A DNA stretch of 64,000 nt from positions 15,097,830-15,161,829 of the forward strand of contig NC_029521.1 of assembly GCF_001577835.2 (NCBI RefSeq), read 5' to 3'. Positions 1-11,508 of the stretch are shown piece after piece (within the stretch, counting starts at the first letter, position 1; every line of letters starts with the position of its first letter). Source of the stretch: Coturnix japonica (Eukaryota > Chordata > Aves > Galliformes > Phasianidae). Position numbers and translations under genes: made by a program. Under the pieces are notes generated by a model that saw only the letters and a program-made list of their open reading frames with translations, made no database searches and was not told the origin of the DNA.

Positions 1-3000
1 CATGAAGCACCAAGCCCTGTAGCAGCCTGTGCTCTCCTTCAATGTGTGATGTTTCAAGAAAATTCCTGAATATCTGAAGTTGTTTGGATCCATGAAAGTT
101 AATGGCATGCTGATCAGGTAATGACAGAATGAATGGTTTTCTTAATAATTATTAGTTAATATAACGGAATAGCTTACATGAAATGCTACACTTCCTATTC
201 TTTCTCCTCAATTTTCATTGTTTTTCTTCAATTAATCTTCAGGATCCAGCCGTCAAAATCCTGTCCGACTAAGGAAACAGCTTCAGAATATATCCCTACA
301 AGCATGGCGTGAGAAATGTGATGGATTTCAAAGGAATGAAGATCATTTTTTCACAGGTTAACAATTCCATACATACCACAACAAACTTGAAAAAAAGTTC
401 AGTTTCAGAGATTCAAACACTGAGACACAACTGTGTGTTTGATGTGCTTTAGTGAGGAAAGAGATGTGCGTCAGGAGTGTGCTGCAGCAGCTTCTGCTCT
501 GACTACTTTTGGGGCAGCCCCTATGCAGGAACACACTAAAGCAAGAGACTGCACTGCTGGATAACGTGCAAGTCTGCCGTCTGCTCTGAAAGACATTCTT
601 TGCTTTCTGGCAGATCAAGCTCAGGAAAGAGGAAACTATGACAAACTTTTTGCTCATTATATTTTTCTTCACTGCAGGCCAGATATTATGGGACCCATAT
701 ACTAAGTAGGAGGCCCAAGGGTTTCTCCAGGAAACTCTGGACGATGGAGAGCAAGTCTACTGCTCCTCCATGCTGTGCATTAGTGCTATGCTATCGAACC
801 ATCATTTTTCAGCCAGTGTTAGACAGGATCCTGATCTAACTGGACTGTTGTCATGATGTTGTGCACCCACCCTCAGACTCCTGTGTCCATACATAACATG
901 TATCACTTCATTGAAACGTTCTCATTTAGCAGATTAGTCTGTGAAAGCAATCATATCATATTCTGCTGTTAAGTACTTCTCTCTGCTAAAATCTTATTCA
1001 TATTCAGTAGGATTTTCTGCCCCTGCATGCAGAAGTTCACAGTGCCAGCTCCTGCCTCAGAGACAAAGGCTTTGTCATAACAGAGTATTAAGATCAGCGA
1101 TACATTCTATGATTCAACAATTATACAGAACATGCCTACTTGTAACATGCTATGCAGGCAGTACTCAAGATAATACACAGAGCTTGCCATTATTTTTCAG
1201 GTGACTTCAGAAATGCCATTTGAGCAGCCAGCACGAAAGGTATGGTTAAATATTTGTGTCTGAACTCCCAGGACCCAAAACACAACTCAGATGACTCAGG
1301 GCCAAGCCAGTGACATGGCTCTGTTCTTCAGTCATTTAGAACATATACCAGATTGCTACATCCTCGCTTGGTCTCTGAAAGGGCAAAGAAGTTCAGGCCT
1401 TATCTCCTGTTGCGTGATCTGTATGGTGACCTCAGCAGTAAACCACTGTGTTGGTCCTCTTGCTGATCATCTGTGAATAAAACTTATCTCTTTCCCATAG
1501 TCAGCATTAAATGAGATGAGGCCCTTCCCCAAGGGTGGCAGCAAAACTCCAGAATTGGGACAGTAAGTTGGCAAGCGTACATGTTTTGCAGACAGTGCCT
1601 ACCTTATGAGAAGTTATCATGGACCAGTCCACCTACTATGATTCATTTTCCATACTCGAGAGGTGTGATAAACATGACCTTTCAACAGAAAAGTGTCAAT
1701 ATCAATAATGACAGAATCTGGTTATATACTGCTACCATGTGAATTTCAGATGAGTCTCCCTGTAGTTAGTGGTAAGGCAAAAGGTACACCGTGCCCCACA
1801 GTGGTACAGTACATAGTCTTCTGTTAGTTTTCAATAGCACAAATGATCCAACAAAACAAGATGTAAACAAGAAGCTAACCAGGCATATTGTACAGCCTCT
1901 CTGATATTTCACAAGGATTTGGCAAGAAGGATATTTGATTTGTCAGTTCAAATGACTTGGTTAAAGGTTTCTTAATGAACTCAGGTCATCCAGACACTGG
2001 CTGAGAGGATCCAACATCAGAAATTCTACGTAGCTTTTGCTGAAAAGCATGCTGAACTTCCACGACCTTTTCTTTGTACCTTTCGGTGCAAAGTACACCG
2101 AAACCTCAGACTACAGCTTTTAAAGAAGAACTATGATTGCTTATTTCATCCAAGCGTGCTTGACAGCACCTGCAGATTAAGTGGGGGTGAAGAAAAGGAG
2201 TGTCAGCACCCTTGTTTTACATCATAAAGTGTTTTTCTAAGTCTGCATCAAGTTTCCCCAAGCCTTAGCCTCAATGCCTTAACTAGATTCATCCTTATGC
2301 CATTATGGCTCATACCATAATTGACCCACCCACACTGTACTGCTGGAAGGTGAGGCTATACAAGGGTCAAGGAGGTATTTCTGAGGTGTTTCTACAAGGA
2401 ACCAAAATAAAGCTTGGTTGATTAATAATAAGGAGTAATCGGGAGTAAAGAGCAAACTCAGATGAGATAAAGCAAGCATACAAAGAAAGACAGTTTCTGG
2501 ATCATTTTATAACCATGGTATACGAATTTAAAATGATTTTTAAATTGCTTGCTTCAGCCAGTTGTTTTTTTTTTTGTTTGTTTGTTTCATTGCAATTTAC
2601 ACTGATATGTATGGGAATCTTTCAGCCACTGGTGCCCTGGATGTTCAGTCTACATTTAATTCAGTGCCCACCCTACCCGCATGTAGGTAATAATCTGATA
2701 AACTGCTTATGGCTGTGGCAGATGAAGCAAATGTTTAGTTAATAAAGAAATGAATAAATAAATAAGAAAGGAACAAAGAAGACAAATTCCTTTTGTTATG
2801 AGCTTCTTCTCTCACTTCTTTCCATTCTTTCCAATTTTTAGTTGCAAAGGAAAAGCTCAAAACCAAAGTGGCATGAAGAGACCGTATCAGTCAGAGCTTA
2901 ACCATTCTGTTCTCATTAATTTACCACCTGGCAGCAGAGCAGCACTGCTGGAAGTCAGCTCTAGGGAGAGGCAGACCAAGTCACACACTCACAGCCAATG

Positions 3001-4500
3001 ATCCATGTCAGATAAAAATCACTGAAAGAAACCTGCCAGAATAGTTCCCTTACTCCAAACGTACTTCCCAATGAAACCAAAATTGCAAATAAGAAGCCCC
3101 ATTGACAGGTGTCAGTGCACAAGGACATTGTGGCATTTTTCCTCACTGGTAGCACAGTGCTGTATGACCCACCCAGCCATGTGCAGTGTAATTACATCCA
3201 TGGAGAAGGGCCACATAGCCTTATCTGGCATACCTGAGCCTGCAGCACTGCCATATACACACCACGTTTGGCAGTGGTGCTAAAATTAGGGTAAATCTGT
3301 GTGATGTTCACTAAGAGCTGGTGGTGAATACCATAGACACCTTGCCAGAGAAACCGCACCAAGATCTTTGTGTCTTGTGCCCACTGAAGCTAGATGTCTG
3401 CACAAGTACTGTGATACCTAACAGCCAGAAATTCTCCTTTCTTTCTCACATGCTGCTAATACAACAAACAGTTCAGACAGACAGTCAGATCTTTCAGATT
3501 GTTTCTAGTGCTGCCTTCTTACATCAGCTTTTTGCCTCCTATCACACCACAAGCAGCCAGAACTGTACCCTATCCGCTGTCACAGGTGGCACAGTTTTGT
3601 CTGGGATAGAGTCATTTGTATTTGTGGAGGCCTCTAGGATGCAGTATTTGGGATTTCTGATCAAAATGCTGGTAATAGCATATGGATACTTTAGTTATTG
3701 TTGTTTTAGTTATTGCTGAGCAGTGCTTACAGGGAACGTGTTGCTATACAGTGTGGGAGACCTTTAACTCACCTAAGGATAGAGACTAGAGGAAGGAAAT
3801 GGAGGAACTGTAGCTCCAGCAGAAAGTAATCTGTGTGATTTTGTGATGTTTTTTTTCCCCTTTTTCATCCAAATCTGATAAGTTTTGGAAAGCAGGCAAA
3901 CAAACAAACACTGTTTATAATCACGGTGGTGTTTCAGTAAACAAAACCATGTGGCTTTATTCTGAAGTCTGTGTACTCTAACATCAGAAATGTGTTATAA
4001 TTGTTTTTAATTAACTTAGTGCTTAGCAAAAGCAAAGTCCTGCAGCACAATCACAGAGGTAGTCGATAGAGTTGGCAGCTCCTGCCACTGATGCATTCTC
4101 TTTGCCAGAGAACTAGTTTGGAACATAGTTTGGAACTAATATCATAATTTACCAGCTCACTGAAAGGCTGGTAGGAACTGCTGCCAGTGTTAACCAGTGT
4201 TAACCAATACCGTGTTGTTCTGAAAGATGAACAACTGCTGCTCCACTGGTTCATCCATTTCGGAACAAAACAGGAGGTGGCAGGAGGGAGTATACCCCAT
4301 TACTTTTCCATCCCCCGAAGGATTGTGGGGCTGGGCCGCTCTGAGCCTTTTGAGATCCCAGTGCCCTCTTCTGGCTGTTCTGGCCGTGCTGGGATTTGCA
4401 GACATCCAAATCCATTCTTTTCCCATATTATTATTATTTTTTCTGTTCCAGCTAATGCCAGTAACACCATAGCACCCAGTCTCCTTGACAGGGGCTGGAC
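1..4500. other. no gene recognised
   Basis: AT-rich DNA with only short, scattered open frames that lack splice context or recognisable domains. Small AAAT and T-rich runs occur near 2566-2585 and 2742-2765. Near 4188-4205 a 10-bp unit containing GTTAACC is repeated in tandem. Nothing here can be supported as a gene. Confidence 0.5.
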
Positions 4501-4514
4501 TTCATTCTATTCCT

Positions 4515-4780
4515 TTATCTCAAAATTATTGACCGTCTCCCTCTACCCGTCTTGGAGAAATAAACAGCATCCCCTTCTAGCAACTGGTCCTGGGGGAGAT
4601 CAGGAAGGTCCAACGCACCAGCAGTGCACTGCGGGAGATCAGGGTCAGGCTCTACAACCGCACTGTAAACGTGGCTGCAGGATTCGTCATCTGAGGCATC
4701 GCTCCTGAAGTAGACAACAGTTGTAGTCCTCTGTGTCAGTGCTATCGGATGCTGCTGCAAGCACGGTGGCCTGATTTCCT
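4515..4780 (-). CDS. doubtful terminal coding exon, product unknown
   Basis: On the minus strand a strong pyrimidine tract ending in CAG (about 4781-4803) is followed directly by a frame open for about 86 codons, closing with a stop at 4515. The encoded piece is acidic and Ser/Asp/Pro-rich, including SDASDDESCSHVYSAVVEP. A second frame from the same acceptor stays open for only about 30 codons (ending SDSTDTEDYNCCLLQERCLR) and also looks protein-like, so the reading frame is uncertain. No partner exon was found upstream. The acceptor abuts a CR1 copy, whose antisense strand may have supplied part of the tract. It could be a real 3' exon of a minus-strand gene, a fragment of a dead gene, or chance. 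Confidence 0.2.
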
Positions 4781-4802
4781 GAGGAGAGAGGAGAGAGAAA
4801 GT

Positions 4803-5052
4803 GACAGCCTAAAGTTGCTCCAGTGAGGTTCAGGTTGGATATTAGGGAGTAAAGTCTTCTCAGAAAGGGATAATGCATTTGAACAGGCGGCCAAGGGAGA
4901 TAGTGACATCACTGCCCCTGAGGGTGTTCGGTAACATGTAGATGTAGCACTGAGGGACGTGGTTTGGTGGGCACGATGGTGATGTGCCGATGGACTAGAT
5001 GATGTTAGAGGCCTTTTCCAATCTTAATGATTCTATGATTTTATGATTCTAA
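4803..5052 (+). mobile_element. CR1 LINE, 3' end fragment
   Basis: This matches the 3' untranslated end of avian CR1. A GGTTCAGGTTGGATATTAGG-like stretch comes first, then 'ggcggccaagggag' and 'gatggactagatgatgttag', and the end is the diagnostic repeat TGATTCTATGATTTTATGATTCT-like tract. It is truncated at its 5' end, as most CR1 copies are. The neighbouring CpG island begins about 100 bp downstream. Confidence 0.9.
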
Positions 5053-5159
5053 AACGTACAAGTAGGCTATGGGGATGTATGGGTTGGTCAGCACAGACCT
5101 CAATGAGGTGAGAAGGAGAAGTGCATAACAAACTGTAATTTAAAGCGTCGTTTAACTCC

Positions 5160-5780
5160 CTAATTCAGATTTAGAGACCACGTGCTTAGCTGTCAGAGCC
5201 CCGAGCCGGCCCTAACGAGGCCGGCTGCGCTAACAAGGCAACGACTCCCAGCTGCGCCTCGTTGGCGGCCGGGGGCGGGTTCCGGCCCGAGCGGCTCTTA
5301 AGCTCCTCCCGAGGCCGCAGGGAGCTACGGGCCAGTTCCTGCAGTTCTGTGCGGGAGACGGAGCAGGTTGCGTCCTTTAACCGGTCCTAGCGCTGCTGGG
5401 GCGGAGAAGCAGTAAGAGGGGATGCTTTTAGAAATGCTGCCGTGGGGATTCTCTTTAATGTTCTTGTTATGCCGGTTTTGTTTCAGGCTGCTGTGAGACA
5501 CGTCGCGGTAAGGATCAGACCGGCAAGCGATTCTGGTAGTATTGGGACTGTGGAGGGGGCGAGCGCTCGGGTGCCTTTAGGGTCTCTTCGGCTGTGGTGG
5601 GAGGCTGCAGGGCTCTCGGGTCCGGCGTAGGGCTGTCACCGGGCTCCGCCGGCAGTTTGCCGCCGATGTAGCGTCGTCGCCCGGCTGCCGTCGCGTTTTC
5701 GGAGCGGGCCGCCGCTCCGTTCTCCGAGTCGTAGCGGGGTCCCGGGGCGCTTTCAGCCTTCAGCCCCCCGCCCCCCCCCC
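5160..5780 (+). promoter_or_regulatory. CpG island promoter of a plus-strand transcript
   Basis: An abrupt rise in GC and CpG density between AT-rich flanks, with CG dinucleotides throughout and GC boxes such as GGGGGCGGG near 5270-5280. There is no clear TATA box. Several GT-AG splice signals in the plus orientation follow (donors at 5412, 5508, 6006 and 6205), so transcription most likely runs to the right. Divergent transcription is possible but no minus-strand exon was seen. Confidence 0.6.
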
Positions 5781-6204
5781 AGGGTTTTGTTGTGTGTTTT
5801 TCTTTATTTTTAAGCGGGTGCTTCAGTTCTTCAAGTTCTCATCGGTAGGAGCGAGCGGGACGGGGCCGTATTCTTCCAGCCTCGGGGCGGCTGGGAGTAA
5901 GGAGTAACGCAGAAGGTTGCTGGAACAGGTTTTCTTCTATTGCAGGCTGACCTGCGACTGCATTAGAGCCTCTCGTCAGCCCGAAGCTTTGAGCTCGTGG
6001 AAACCGTGAGTGTTTGGGAGACCCGGTGAGGGCAACTTGCACGGCTGGAACGCTGTTGCGAAGATGGCTCTATTTCTTTTAGGAAACCTAGACCGTCCAG
6101 GTGGTGGAGCTGCCGTTGCAGCGAGAGAACGGGAACGTACTGAGCTCTGCCTAGGGACGAATGAAGAACTAGCAGAGCGTTAGCATGTGAGGCTCGAGGT
6201 GCAG
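5300..6204 (+). ncRNA. spliced, apparently non-coding transcript from CpG island
   Basis: Inferred from splice signals only. Exon 1 would end at 5411 (GTAAGA donor). Exon candidates follow at 5487-5507 (CAG/ GCTGCT..CGCG /GTAAGG) and about 5827-5844. Two clearer exons are 5946-6005 (TTCTATTGCAG acceptor, GTGAGT donor) and 6083-6204 (TATTTCTTTTAG acceptor, GTAAAT donor). Introns are as short as 76-77 nt. The exons carry stops in all useful frames, so this is a long non-coding RNA or the 5' UTR exons of a gene whose coding part I cannot place. Downstream exons were not resolved because an old CR1 follows at once. I looked for box C/D or H/ACA RNAs in the introns and found none I would defend. 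Confidence 0.4.
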
Positions 6205-6245
6205 GTAAATGTGGGTAACATCACTGGGGGGGGTGTTGGTTACAG

Positions 6246-7400
6246 GCGAGGATGAGGAAGTTGATAGGCCTTCTGCATACAGCTGAAAGTAGCCTCACTG
6301 CTGTGGGCATTAGTTCTCATGGTAGACTTGTACCTCCCTGCTACCTGTTAGGAAAGCAAGGCTGTTAGGTGTGCTCATTCCAGGAGGTTCTTGCAGTGTG
6401 TCAAAGGCAAAAATCATCTGACACAGGTGATGGAGCCATTGAAAAGTGGGGTGCTGCTGGAGCTTGCTCTCCCTGTTGCATAAGGGTTGTTATGTCTCTA
6501 GTATTATGTCTATGTCTCTAGTCTCTAGTGTTTTCTTCTTCTTCTTCCTAGAACACTAGAGACATAGTCTATGTCTCTAGTGTTATCACTATGTCTCATA
6601 GTGGTCCTATGAGACTGGTGTTCAGGATGCAAAGCAGTGAGTGGGATTGAAATACTGGACTTTGAAGGAGCCAACTTTCCTCATCTTAAAGGACCTACTT
6701 GGAGGTATCCCTTGGCTTAGAGTATAGGAAGGGGTCCTGCAAGCAGTTGTTAATGCTGGAATGCTGCTTTCTCTGTTCTCAGGAGCAGCACATAGTTAAG
6801 GAACTGCTCAGGGATGGCAGGACACCTGCAGGGGTGAATGAGAAACTTGCAGAAGGACTCAAAGGGGAGAAGGTGGAGTTGGGGTGAGGAAGGCTAAGGA
6901 CTTTTCGCTGTCACCTTTTGGAGGGAGGTAAAGGCTAACAAAAGTTTGTCAACTGGAAAAAGGAGACTAGGGAATGTGTGGGCCTCTGCTTTACAAGGTG
7001 GAGGCCCTGGTAATAGGATGTGCTGAATGCCTTTTTTGTTTCAGCGGTTGCTGCTGAGCCTGCTCCTTGGGGACCCTGGATCCTGAAAGAGAACTTCTTG
7101 ATTGCAAGAGTGGTGGTCAAAGGGTTTTTAGGCAAAATGGATGCCAGCAAATGCTTGAGCTTTAAAGGTATATGTCTGTGTGTGTGCTGGGGAGCTGGCA
7201 GAGGTGACTGCCAAGTAGCTGTCACTTTTTCTTTGTTTCCTATAGGAGAGGTGCCTGAAGACTGGAGCATAGCTGGTGTGACTGCAGCCTTGATTGAGGG
7301 TGAGAAGGATGGCCTCATCACCATTCCTAGGAGGTGATGTAGCAACTTGTTCCAGTTGTCATCTCCAAGTGACTGGAAGAGAAGTTTCTGAGGAACATTT
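6246..7400 (+). mobile_element. CR1 LINE, old ORF2 fragment (endonuclease to reverse transcriptase)
   Basis: The plus strand follows CR1 ORF2 in order. Endonuclease-type sequence comes first ('gatgaggaagttgataggcc', about 6252; 'gttctcatggtagactt', about 6313). The linker follows ('ggtcctgcaagcagttgtt', about 6732; 'aggagcagcacatagttaag', about 6780; 'gtgctgaatgccttttttg', about 7020). Next is the early reverse-transcriptase motif GEVPEDW (about 7246-7266), then 'aggtgatgtagcaacttgtt'. The reading frame is broken many times and about 120 bp near 6481-6600 does not match CR1, so the copy is dead and old. Apparent splice sites and long frames here, on either strand, are by-products of this element. 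Confidence 0.8.
6552..6584. repeat. 15-bp perfect inverted repeat with 3-nt spacer
   Basis: The arms at 6552-6566 and 6570-6584 (TATGTCTCTAGTGTT and its complement) flank the spacer GTC. Two further direct copies of TATGTCTCTAGT lie at 6491-6502 and 6511-6522, and a second small hairpin (CACTATG/CATAGTG) lies at 6587-6603. The block sits inside the CR1 fragment but is not CR1 sequence. Confidence 0.9.
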
Positions 7401-8020
7401 GAGGTGAGTGCACTGAGGGGAAATGGTGCTGGACTCAGTGATTCTGATCTTGTTGCAGGGTGAGGGCTAGCTGGAATATGTGAGCATTTTTGCCAGTGGT
7501 CAGATGAAGGAGGTGAGAGATGGGGACCCATGGGTGTGAACCATCCACCAGAGAGCTGGTATCTAGGTGGCCCCTTGGAGGAGATGTCTTCCTGCAGGTA
7601 TGGGACTGGAGTGAGAATTCTGCTGTTGTGACTGGTGCCTCTGGGGCAAGGTGAGCTTTATGTTTCTACTCTTGATGTGGTTGTGAGGGTGACAATGTGT
7701 TTTCCTTGCAGGCCTGAAGGAATGGTGTCAACTGAGATGTGAGAAGCTGGAAGCAATAAGTGGCCTATGGCTGTCCTTTTTCTGCTGGAGCTGATGTCCT
7801 GTGAGTAAGGCTGTGATTCTGGGTGGGAGCTGCAGTGCTGGATCTGAGATGTGCTGAAAGATCAGAGGCAACAGGTAGGCATGGAGTGTGTGTGGATTGG
7901 AGGTTTGTGTTAGTTGTTGGAAGTAGAATCCTTTGTGGAGGTGAGCTCTCTTGCAGGTTGGTTAGCTTGTTTTTGTTTGGAGTTAGTTGTTTGGTGGGTA
8001 GATTTCTTTCTTTGGGATTC
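7401..8020. other. no gene recognised
   Basis: GT-rich plus strand with several acceptor-like and donor-like sites (for example TTTTCCTTGCAG near 7700-7711 and GTGAGTAAGG at 7801). They could belong to 3' exons of the CpG-island transcript (candidate exon 7712-7800), but nothing confirms them. Confidence 0.35.
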
Positions 8021-8066
8021 ACAGCCAAAAACACAACCCATACTGTTGGGTTGTGTTTTTGGCTGT
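8021..8066. repeat. perfect 20-bp inverted repeat, 6-nt loop
   Basis: The arms are 8021-8040 (ACAGCCAAAAACACAACCCA) and its exact reverse complement at 8047-8066. The loop TACTGT lies between them. RNA from either strand would fold into a near-uninterrupted hairpin. It is shorter than a usual microRNA precursor. Confidence 0.95.
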
Positions 8067-8172
8067 TGATGTGGGGCTATTTGCTGGGGTTTGCACTATC
8101 TCTAAAGAGATATATTTTTTTTTTTGGCGGGAGGGTGGGCATGTCAGTTTTGGATATTTGGTGTGGTGGCTG

Positions 8173-8372
8173 AGGGGGCCTCTTCCCCCTGAGCTGGGGG
8201 AGAGGCCCTCCTGGCTTGGTGGGCTTCCACTGTGAGTGGAGGAAGAGGCCTTTCTGTCCTGGAGGGCCTATTTTCTCCCCCTGAGTAGAGGGGTGTAGGG
8301 GAAGGGCCCTCCTAGCCTAGGAGGCCTCCCCCCTGAGTGGGAGTGGTGTGTTGGGGGAGAGGCCCTCCAAAG
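8173..8372. repeat. GC-rich degenerate tandem repeat, about 55-60 bp unit
   Basis: Three to four imperfect units follow the pattern (G)GGGAGAGGCCCTCCT - GGCNTNGGNGGGCCT - CCCCCTGAGT - GGGG, each with internal dyad symmetry (GGCCCTCC/GGAGGGCC). It is bounded by AT-rich DNA. I do not recognise a named family. Confidence 0.7.
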
Positions 8373-8420
8373 AGTTCTCTTTCCTGGGTTCTTTAGTGGC
8401 TCCTATGTGGTGATAGCTGC

Positions 8421-11400
8421 TTTCTCATGGTATTCCTGGGCTGGAAGGAAGAAGAAGAAGAAAACTTTGTTTCACAGCTCAGGTAAAACCCTCTTAAAAG
8501 CAACTCTGATTGTGAAATGGGAAAATTAAACAAGGGAAATTCTTATGACTTATTTTGATAAGTCTCTAACAATGCCAACTTAGCTTTGTGCTTAATTATA
8601 TAAAAATAGTATCTCTCTATGTGGAAAAGGTATAATGTTTAAGTGTGTACCACTTGTAAAATGCACTAAATTGAGTTGGTGTTGGGTAATTTGAAATTTA
8701 GAAACTTAACTTTGCAATAGTGGAAAAACTAAGTCTCCTGTTCTGAAGATGTCTTTATCTTTTTGCCAAAGTAAAACTATATAGGGGAACTTTTAGGTCT
8801 AACTCCATTCTCCTTTCAAGCATGTCACCAAAATCCTGGTAACAGTTTGTGGGGTGGGAAGTGGGTGATATAAGTAAGTCCTTCTATAAGAACTGCCAGC
8901 TTGTAACATCTTTTTGTAAAGACAGTTTTTATTGCAGGTAGAAAGGCATCCCAGCTCCTGCACATAACACAGAGCCTAAGACTATCTGCATTAAAATCAA
9001 CAGCTAGTATGATAAAGCTTTTGTGAACAAGTAGATACCTGTCTGTCTCCAACTTAAAACAACAAAAAGCAGTAAAGCCTTACTTACTAAAAATAAAAAA
9101 AATAAAAAAATGTGTCTGCTATTTCTGTGTTTGGAACTACTCCCTGGCTGATGCCATGAGCTTTGTTATTTTGAGGGAAGAGAAAGGGGAGGAAAAACAA
9201 CCCCTTTTGCAGTTGACCATTTGGCATTGCATGTTCTGTAAAATAAAACACAAAGAACTTAAGTCAGTAGTAAAGAAAATAATAAAGCTGTCTTCCATGT
9301 TCTTTATTCTAACAAACACTTTGAGCCTTGATTATGTGGGGCTTTTTGTTTTTGCTGAGCTTTTTGTTTATGATGTGTTGCTAGGGAGGGCTTTTTTCTG
9401 ACACAGGGTTTAGTTTTTGGACTTGCTTTCCTGACAAACTGATATATCAGATGGATGATACATGCTTTAACCTGGATTGGAGGAGAAGACATCTTGCTTT
9501 TGTAAACCAGGCTTTCTCTTAAGCAGCAGGATGTCACTGAAGCACACACAAACACTATTAACAAACAACAGAAGATAGAGTAGTTACTGACTCAGAATGA
9601 CTTGGCTGAAGTTCTTAATGCATTGCTCTAACAGGAGAAAGTAAAGAGTGGTCTTGAATCAATACTAAACTTATAGCTGAAGAGTGAACATTTTTAACTG
9701 CTGCAGTCCCAGTGATTTTGCTGATCAAAATCTGAGTGTGTTTTCTGCCATTAATAGCCAGAATGGCTGAGCAAGAAGTACAGTTTGCAGCTATAAAGCC
9801 TAAAAACAGCCAAAAAAACTCCCTTCCACTGATTTTAAGTGTATTTTCTTTGGGCTGCACACTTAGAAGAGAGCTCCCAACAAGTGTAACAGTCTTTCTT
9901 TACAATGTATCTATCTTGCCTTATAAACAACAGTATGAACTCCCTGTAACTATCCCTTTAGCTGGAGGCCTGGACTACACAAGTGTGTTCCTCTGTGAAG
10001 TGAAAAAAAACCCCTTTCTTGTTTTTATGAGAAGCCATAAATAAAAGCAACATCCTTCTATCCTTAATTCACATGAGTTTGGTAGCAGTGTTTGACCACG
10101 AGCACCTCCAAAAAGCTGACCATTTGTTCCTATCGCTGCTGATATTGAATGCTGATCTCTAGTCACACAGCACACGAGGAAACTCTAAAACCTTCTCCAG
10201 CTTTTATACTCCCTTGCAGTACTTACTTATGTATGTCCACATTCATTTCCCTTCCACATCAGCATGGGTTACTGTGCAGACAAGATAAATCCCTTCCCAC
10301 AATCCTACCTGCTTTGTGACAAAACATGGGGATTTCTTTTTAAATAAAGAATAAATAAATAATGGTAAGAATAAAGCTTGCTGGGTCCTTTAAACTTGAC
10401 TTAGCTGTTCTCAGTGGTTCATAGATTCTAAGTACAGCATAAGCTCTTCAGACTACCTACACATGCTGCCTTTGGTAAAGTCATGCAGAATTGCTTATCA
10501 TTCTTAACGCATTTCCTGAGAGATAAGACCCCACAAACTTCACAAGCCTAGCAAAAGTGTGTGGGAATGGGTCCAACAAACTCCAAGGAAGAAAAGTGAG
10601 CTCACCTGTTGGTACTGCTGGGGAAGGCAGCTGTGGAGATCACTGGGCTGACACCTTTTAATTTTATTTTTAAAAATAGTCAGTTACAGTAGGATGATCA
10701 AAGAGAAAAGCACATTCCTAAAGTCATCCTTTGACTCACTTTACCCTCTTCTCTATGATTTCCCCTGAGATAGGACACCAATTCCAAGACTCTACTTAGA
10801 AAAACCACACAAAGAATTTGCTTGGTTTGAGACAGCTCTTAAAATTGGTTTGTCGCTCTTAAATTTACTTGCTACTACTCTCACAAAATAACTGGTTTCT
10901 AACCAATCCGGTTTCCAGATGTAAAATCACAATGGCAGTTTGTTTTCCCCTCCAATTCAGAGTATTTCACTTACTTACTTACTTACATTTCTAAACAAAA
11001 CAGTTATCTAGGAAATAATACCCTTTTTGGTGGCCCAAAATGATAATACCACAGTATGTATGTTCTCTGTTCAGAGAAGCCTTCATTCTATTTACCCCAC
11101 AGAAGATTCATGCTGTTAAGGCCCACCTGCATAAATAGTCACAAACTGCAGTAATTTAGAGAAAGGTGAATTTGCCTTTAAGATTTTTCAGGGATCACAA
11201 GACTAAACTTGTTCTCCCTTTCCATGGGATTTGCTTAGAGCTGGACTGGCCTCCTCCCATGACAATGAGAATAACACTGTGCTCAGATCACATGTTTAAC
11301 AACTACATCGTGCTATCACACTCTATCAGAACTCTTTACTCTGAGAAGCTATCGCTGCATTCCTCAGGCAGCATTTATTGCCTCACAGGAGCAAAGTATG

Positions 11401-11451
11401 CAGTGTCCCTCTAAAGTGCAAAGCATGCTAGAAGCAGCTATCATCTATCTA

Positions 11452-11508
<57 letters not shown>

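Noticed and set aside
7045-7299. Two apparent exons with a 78-nt in-frame intron
   Set aside because: The GEVPEDW segment and its surroundings are CR1 ORF2, which explains the protein-like look. The splice sites may be chance.
7331-7395. Box C/D snoRNA-like motif (GTGATGT ... TCTGA)
   Set aside because: The sequence aligns with CR1 reverse-transcriptase DNA ('ggtgatgtagcaacttgtt'), so the boxes are coincidental.
6935-7531. 198-codon minus-strand open frame
   Set aside because: It is antisense to the CR1 ORF2 fragment at 6246-7400 and has no domain or splice context.
7823-8173. 116-codon plus-strand frame, hydrophobic
   Set aside because: Low-complexity GT-rich DNA that runs through the 20-bp hairpin. 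No homology recognised.
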